64,000 bases of DNA from the NCBI RefSeq assembly GCF_015477775.1, contig NZ_JADLQO010000001.1:682001-746000 (forward strand), written 5' to 3'. Position 1 is the first letter of the stretch. Every line of letters starts with the position of its first letter. The translations under genes and the position numbers were made by a program. A model generated the notes under the pieces. It saw only the letters and a list, made by a program, of their open reading frames with translations. It was not told where the DNA came from and did no database searches. Positions 62,339 through 64,000 of the stretch are shown piece by piece. Origin of the DNA: Nocardia abscessus. Its GTDB lineage: Bacteria; Actinomycetota; Actinomycetes; Mycobacteriales; Mycobacteriaceae.

Positions 62339-64000
62339 ATGGACGACGAGCAGAACGTGTTGGCCACCGTATGGCCCGAGGTTGTCACCGAGCTCACCAC
62401 CGGCTCACCCGACGGCGCGATTCCTCCGGTGACCCGAGCACAGCAGGCCTGGCTGAAGCTGGTCAAGCCGCTGACGGTCGCACAGGGATTCGCCCTGCTC
62501 TCGGTGCCCTCGTCACTGGCCCAGGAGGCCATCGAACGCGATCTGCGCGAGCCCATCCTCCGTTCCCTCGCTCGTCGGCTCGGTCCCCAGGTGGAGGGAC
62601 TCGGTGTCCGCATCGCCGCCCCGACCACCCCGACCGTCGACCGGCAGAACAACACGCCACGGCACGCGCGGATGACGAGCAGGCCCGAGCGCACCAGGGA
62701 AGGCCGCGGTCCCGCCGCCTATCCCGGTTCGGAATTCCCCGGCCGGGATGCCTACCCGGGGCCACGTTATGCACAGCCCGCCGAGTTCGCACAGTCGTCG
62801 CCGTATCACGACGGCTCCGACTACCCGGGCACCGAATACGGCCAGGAATTCGCACCGCCGGAGGAGTACCGCCAGCCGGATTACGCCCACGCCGACTACC
62901 CGCCGCGCGGCGAGTACTCCACGACAGCCGAGCTGCCCACGGTGTCCGGGCCGGACGTCACCCCCCGCCGCGAACCCGGACTTCCGCCGCGCCGGGAGCC
63001 GGCCATCCCGCCGGGGCAGGAGTCTTTGTTCAATCCCGAACCGTCCCCGAGCGGGATGCGCAACCCGATCCGTGCTCAAGTGCGCGAAACCACCGACGAC
63101 GACACGGGTCTGGCGCACGATCCGGTGCGTGAGCCCGTGGGTGACCACCAGCGCGGCGATCACGACGACGAGCCCGTGGTGAACGTCCGCAACTCTTGGC
63201 CGACCTACTTCGCCAAATCGCAGGAAACGCCTGCTCCTTCGACGTCCTCGGCCAGCCTGAACGCGAAGTACACCTTCGAGACCTTCGTCATCGGCGCGTC
63301 CAATCGCTTCGCCCACGCTGCCGCCGTCGCCATCGCCGAAGCCCCGGCTCGCGCGTACAACCCGCTGTTCGTCTGGGGCGCTTCGGGGTTGGGCAAGACC
63401 CACCTGCTGCACGCCGCGGGCCACTACGCGCAGCGTCTGTTTCCCGGCATGCGGGTCAAATACGTTTCGACCGAAGAGTTCACCAACGACTTCATCAACA
63501 GCCTGCGCGACGACCGCAAGGTGGCGTTCAAGCGCCGCTACCGCGAGACCGACATCCTGCTGGTCGACGACATCCAGTTCATCGAGGGCAAGGAAGGCAT
63601 CCAAGAGGAGTTCTTCCACACCTTCAACACCCTGCACAACGCGAACAAACAGATCGTGGTCTCCTCGGACCGTCCGCCCAAGCAGTTGGCCACGCTGGAG
63701 GAACGGCTGCGGACGCGATTCGAGTGGGGTCTCATCACCGACGTGCAGCCGCCGGAGCTGGAGACGCGCATCGCCATCCTGCGCAAGAAGGCGCGGATGG
63801 ACCGGCTCGATGTGCCGCACGACGTGCTGGAGCTGATCGCCAGCCGGGTGGAGCGCAACATCCGGGAGCTGGAGGGCGCGCTGATCCGGGTGACCGCGTT
63901 CGCCTCGTTGAACGGCCAGCCTTTGGATCTGCCACTGGCGGAAGTGGTGTTGCGCGATCTGATGCCGGACACCGCGACGCTGGAGATCAACGCGGCCACC
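62339..64000 (+). CDS. dnaA: Replication initiator DnaA (3' end outside the window)
   Basis: 554 codons are present and the frame is still open at the window end. Domain I (about residues 1-90, [20 protein letters not shown]) is followed by an unusually long disordered, acidic/Pro/Tyr-rich domain II (about 100-305). The AAA+ domain III starts [20 protein letters not shown], with Walker A GASGLGKT at 347-354 and Walker B LLVDDIQF (Asp410, Asp411), then [20 protein letters not shown] with sensor and arginine-finger region. Only the beginning of domain IV (DNA binding) can be inside the window. The ATG has GGGGAGGA ahead of it. Confidence 0.97.
   Translation, partial: MDDEQNVLATVWPEVVTELTTGSPDGAIPPVTRAQQAWLKLVKPLTVAQGFALLSVPSSLAQEAIERDLREPILRSLARRLGPQVEGLGVRIAAPTTPTVDRQNNTPRHARMTSRPERTREGRGPAAYPGSEFPGRDAYPGPRYAQPAEFAQSSPYHDGSDYPGTEYGQEFAPPEEYRQPDYAHADYPPRGEYSTTAELPTVSGPDVTPRREPGLPPRREPAIPPGQESLFNPEPSPSGMRNPIRAQVRETTDDDTGLAHDPVREPVGDHQRGDHDDEPVVNVRNSWPTYFAKSQETPAPSTSSASLNAKYTFETFVIGASNRFAHAAAVAIAEAPARAYNPLFVWGASGLGKTHLLHAAGHYAQRLFPGMRVKYVSTEEFTNDFINSLRDDRKVAFKRRYRETDILLVDDIQFIEGKEGIQEEFFHTFNTLHNANKQIVVSSDRPPKQLATLEERLRTRFEWGLITDVQPPELETRIAILRKKARMDRLDVPHDVLELIASRVERNIRELEGALIRVTAFASLNGQPLDLPLAEVVLRDLMPDTATLEINAAT

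Overview
The window is GC-rich, has short intergenic gaps and uses many GTG starts. It carries a mycolate-actinomycete gene set: an mce/yrbE lipid-import operon, mycobacterial-type LppU-like and S1 secreted proteins, and a WhiJ-type HTH/DUF397 cluster. Its right end reproduces the gene order beside the replication origin of Mycobacterium tuberculosis (pcnA, mutT4, Rv3909, murJ, sigM, rsmA, trxB, trxA, cwlM, Rv3916c, parB, parA, rsmG, jag, yidC, yidD, rnpA, rpmH, dnaA). I read it as the left flank of oriC in a Nocardia or close relative. The genus is an inference; the synteny is read from the proteins.

Layout. 1-6.2 kb: the 5' end of lon under a HspR-type operator, then a DUF445 membrane protein, a TIGR03084 protein, an LhgO-type oxidase, an SRPBCC protein and an RNase H. 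6.2-15.8 kb (minus): a complete yrbEA-yrbEB-mceABCDEF operon plus an Mce-associated protein; all six mce genes are joined by 4-bp ATGA overlaps. 15.8-37.4 kb: accessory, mostly secreted, transport and metabolic genes, including an S1 peptidase, two MFS transporters, an L,D-transpeptidase, an M13 peptidase, the WhiJ-like cluster, a pirin, a Nudix hydrolase, a DUF4185 protein and the pxpABC 5-oxoprolinase. 37.4-51.5 kb: pcnA, then the plus-strand envelope and redox block mutT4, DUF6049, murJ, sigM, rsmA, trxB, trxA, cwlM. 51.5-64 kb: parB and parA, then a 4.3 kb gene-free segment, then rsmG, jag, yidC, yidD, rnpA and rpmH (all minus), and dnaA (plus, cut off by the window end).

The most unusual object is the gene-free segment 53,766-58,039, where mycobacteria have almost nothing between parA and rsmG. 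It holds five one-mismatch parS sites and two weaker ones, with one more weak site on each side (in parA and over the rsmG start). It also holds an inverted duplication of about 250 bp with a parS site in each arm, a 19-bp iteron-like array of about 28 units, a second degenerate short-repeat array, and a severed copy of the signal-peptide start of the S1 peptidase gene found 40 kb away. I interpret it as an expanded centromere-like region; this is inference.

The genes connect into a few working units: lipid uptake (Mce), peptidoglycan export and control (MurJ with pseudokinase domain, CwlM pseudo-amidase, L,D-transpeptidase), redox and envelope stress control (SigM/RsmA; TrxB/TrxA with a SigH-like promoter), and chromosome start-up (DnaA, RnpA, RpmH, YidC/YidD/Jag, ParAB-parS). 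No tRNA, rRNA, CRISPR array, insertion sequence or prophage was seen.
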